The notes beneath the pieces are model-generated. The model was not told the DNA's origin. It saw nothing but the letters and a program-made list of their open reading frames with translations, and ran no database searches. From Bacteroidota bacterium (lineage in GTDB: Bacteria; Bacteroidota; Ignavibacteria; Ignavibacteriales; Ignavibacteriaceae), in NCBI GenBank assembly GCA_024278655.1, contig JAJRSV010000004.1:1-7816 (forward strand): a stretch of 7,816 bases of DNA, read 5' to 3'. The position numbers and the translations under genes were made by a program. Positions within the stretch are counted from its first letter, which is position 1, and every line of letters starts with the position of its first letter. Of this stretch, positions 5,974 to 7,816 are shown piece by piece.

Positions 5974-7491
5974 TTAATTGATACTGTTTAACAGCTTCTC
6001 TTTCAAACCGGTAAGCCGTTGCAATATTATTTCGTCGCCGCCAAACTTTTCTTCGGCATAACTTATAAGGTTTTGTATCTTATCGAAGCTGCCGTTGCTC
6101 AGGTAAACCGATACGAGATAAAATATCATTGCAGGATCATCATTGTTTATTGAAAACGATTTTTCGAGTAACTGTTCCGCCTGCTCATAGTCCTGCAGTT
6201 CGCGAAGATGAAAGGCGAGTTTGTTAATTACCGATGTGTTTCCGGGAAAATTATTATATAACTTTTTCAACATAATTAATTTCAATTCGTTATTGCTATA
6301 AAAATCCATCAGGTTAAGTATCGTTTCAACATTACTTTCGTCATTTAAAATATCCGAGTATTTTTTAATGTCTTCATCTTCAACGGGTTCGTTATTAAAA
6401 AGTTTATTAAAAAGTTCCGCTTTCAGGTTAAACTCACTATGCTGCCCGTTTGATACAAGCTTACTTGTTTTGGAATAGAAATAATTGAACAATTCGCCAT
6501 CGGATAGTCTGACAGCAATTGAAATACCTTCGTTCACTATGGTTTGTTCATCCAACAAAATCGATTGCGACGATGAAAGTTTCCCCGATAGATAATCTTC
6601 GTTTCTCGAATAAGCTTCTTTAATAAATTGTTTGACTGCGCTGTTCTTTCCCAACTGTAAATAAATTTTAGCCGCTGCAATAAGTGAGATTGGCTGGGTT
6701 TTATCGGCAGTAAGACTTGCATTAATATAATTGAATGCTTTCTCTAACTCTCCTCTTTCGGCACAATTTATTGCGAGATACCTGTTTGCAGTTCCGCGGT
6801 ATTCGTTATTGAGTTCACCGGTTTGCAATGCAGTAAGGAAAAACTTTTCGGCGTTCGGTTTGTCTTTTAAGATGCCGTAAGTTTGTCCCAATTGATATGC
6901 GTAATATGCAGTTGGAGTTTCGGCATATTGATTTAGGAGCAGTTCCAGATTTCTCTTTGCTTTTTCTTTCAGCTTCTCCTTCGAAACGCTGTAACCTACA
7001 TGAATAATTTCGATGTTAGATTTTTTCAGCGAATAATTTTCTCTCTTTAACGAGTTTTCAATCTGCTCGTGAATTCTTCCTTCGAACCTTACCGATTTAT
7101 CATTCGGGAAAAGCCGCACATACTCCATTACCGAAGGACGGTTATTTACCTCATCGACGTTTACTATTTTACAATAATAAGCCGACTTCCGTTCGTTTCC
7201 GGTAATCCGTTTTAACTCATCTACAGATTTTGCAGAAAGCCGTTCATCCGCATCAAGATACAGTATCCAGTCTCCTGTTGAATGTTCGAGTGCAAAGTTT
7301 CTTGCAGCGGAAAAATCGTTCGCCCAATCAAACATAAATACTTTTGCACCGAACCGTTTTGCAATTTCCACGGTCGAATCGGTTGAGCCGGTATCGACTA
7401 TTACTATTTCGTCAACAACATTCTTAACCGAATTTAAACAACCGGACAGATATTCTTCTTCGTTTTTAACTATCATGCTCAGGGTTATCAT
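5974..7491 (-). CDS. GT2-family glycosyltransferase with TPR-like C-terminal domain
   Basis: A 505-residue protein. The GT-A fold domain (about 1-100) has the start MITLSMIVKNEEEYL, the VDTGSTDST nucleotide-binding stretch at 32-40 and the metal-binding DAD motif in LYLDADERL (Asp80, Asp82). Conserved parts of this SunS/WaaE-like subfamily follow: RFEGRIHEQI at 135-144 and IHVGYSVSKEKLKEKAKRN at 163-181. Residues from about 185 to 500 are helical pairs with TPR-like spacing, clearest at 193-260 and 420-480. There is no signal peptide or membrane segment, so it acts in the cytoplasm. Such enzymes often lie beside flagellin genes and, in several bacteria, glycosylate flagellin Ser/Thr residues, with the TPR part binding the protein acceptor. 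That role here is inferred from position next to flagellin; a surface polysaccharide role is also possible. It starts 5 bp after the upstream transferase, so the two form an operon. No clear terminator follows, so some read-through into flagellin is possible. Confidence 0.9.
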   Translation of the reverse strand: MITLSMIVKNEEEYLSGCLNSVKNVVDEIVIVDTGSTDSTVEIAKRFGAKVFMFDWANDFSAARNFALEHSTGDWILYLDADERLSAKSVDELKRITGNERKSAYYCKIVNVDEVNNRPSVMEYVRLFPNDKSVRFEGRIHEQIENSLKRENYSLKKSNIEIIHVGYSVSKEKLKEKAKRNLELLLNQYAETPTAYYAYQLGQTYGILKDKPNAEKFFLTALQTGELNNEYRGTANRYLAINCAERGELEKAFNYINASLTADKTQPISLIAAAKIYLQLGKNSAVKQFIKEAYSRNEDYLSGKLSSSQSILLDEQTIVNEGISIAVRLSDGELFNYFYSKTSKLVSNGQHSEFNLKAELFNKLFNNEPVEDEDIKKYSDILNDESNVETILNLMDFYSNNELKLIMLKKLYNNFPGNTSVINKLAFHLRELQDYEQAEQLLEKSFSINNDDPAMIFYLVSVYLSNGSFDKIQNLISYAEEKFGGDEIILQRLTGLKEKLLNSIN

Positions 7492-7496
7492 TTATA

Positions 7497-7816
7497 CTAA
7501 CCTTCTTTTAAGATTGCAGTTTCTTTTGAATAAACCGTTTTAATTAATTTATCAGCCGTTGCTGTCCAGGTATATTTTTTCATTTGCTCGGCTGCATTAC
7601 TGCCAATTTCTTTCAGCTTTTCTCTGTTGTGATATGCAAACTCTATCTTTTCAATAATCTCATCAATATCAGGTTCGCTCCAATCGGCAACCAACCGGTT
7701 GTTTTCGAAAATGCGGCACTCTTTCATTCCGGTTAGTCTTAATGAATTATCATCGTTAAGAATATCTTTATGCCCGCTGTTAAACGAAGCAATAACCGGT
7801 TTACCGCAAGCCATAT
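7497..7816 (-). CDS. GT4-type glycosyltransferase, C-terminal part (cut by window edge)
   Basis: Only the last 105 or so residues are in the window; the reading frame stays open at the right edge, and the methionine of MACGKPVIAS is internal, not a start. That motif is the donor-binding loop of GT-B fold group 1 (GT4) enzymes, usually seen as E.MACG.PVIA. After it come a variable stretch, the segment WSEPDIDEIIEKIEFAYHNREKLKEIG and the closing helix YTWTATADKLI, the usual end of GT4 enzymes in which W.EPD..L and SW..AA occur. It probably transfers a sugar from a nucleotide-sugar donor in the cytoplasm. The gene ends 5 bp before the GT2-TPR gene, so the two are likely cotranscribed and may act in one glycosylation pathway. 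Substrate cannot be read from the sequence. Confidence 0.85.
   Translation of the reverse strand, partial: MACGKPVIASFNSGHKDILNDDNSLRLTGMKECRIFENNRLVADWSEPDIDEIIEKIEFAYHNREKLKEIGSNAAEQMKKYTWTATADKLIKTVYSKETAILKEG

Noticed and set aside
1..7816. CRISPR arrays, tRNA or rRNA genes, insertion sequences, attachment sites.
   Set aside because: Looked for and not seen: no regularly spaced repeats, cloverleaf, transposase or terminal inverted repeats.

Overview
This window is part of a late flagellar gene cluster. Every gene I can support lies on the minus strand, so the order of transcription runs from high to low coordinates: partial GT4-type glycosyltransferase > GT2-TPR glycosyltransferase > flagellin > FliS > FliD > small coiled-coil protein (FliT/FlgN-like position) > FlgM-like anti-sigma-28 factor > soluble sensor histidine kinase > sigma-54-dependent response regulator. 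The DNA is moderately AT-rich and tightly packed. The window is almost all coding, and the only gaps over 60 bp flank the flagellin gene and separate flgM from the kinase.

The organism is a flagellated, probably Gram-negative bacterium outside the well-studied Proteobacteria. The divergent short flagellin, the AT-leaning base composition and the mix of a FlgM/sigma-28 checkpoint with an FlrBC/FlgSR-like sigma-54 two-component pair would fit the Ignavibacteria/Chlorobi side of the Bacteroidota superphylum. This is an impression from protein character, not a demonstrated placement.

Region by region. 5974-7816 holds two glycosyltransferases, plausibly for glycosylation of flagellin or of a surface glycan. 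5854-5973 is the flagellin control region. It contains a near-consensus sigma-28 promoter and a leader of about 70 nt with two overlapping, mutually exclusive hairpins. One hairpin displays a GGA in its loop and the other occludes part of a strong GGAGG ribosome site, a layout much like CsrA-controlled flagellin leaders. 5044-5853 is flagellin, followed at 4991-5023 by a strong intrinsic terminator that should limit read-through into fliS-fliD. 2241-4970 is the compact run fliS-fliD-small chaperone candidate-flgM, with gaps of only 4-7 bp. 5-2096 is the kinase/regulator pair, overlapping by 8 bp, behind a 144 bp gap with a weak terminator-like hairpin.

Taken together, the window combines filament parts (flagellin, cap), their export chaperone(s), the brake on the late sigma factor (FlgM) and a sigma-54 activation circuit that probably controls middle flagellar genes elsewhere. 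The most interesting item is the flagellin leader RNA. The rest looks like a recognisable, if divergent, flagellar locus, and I see no clearly new multi-gene system.
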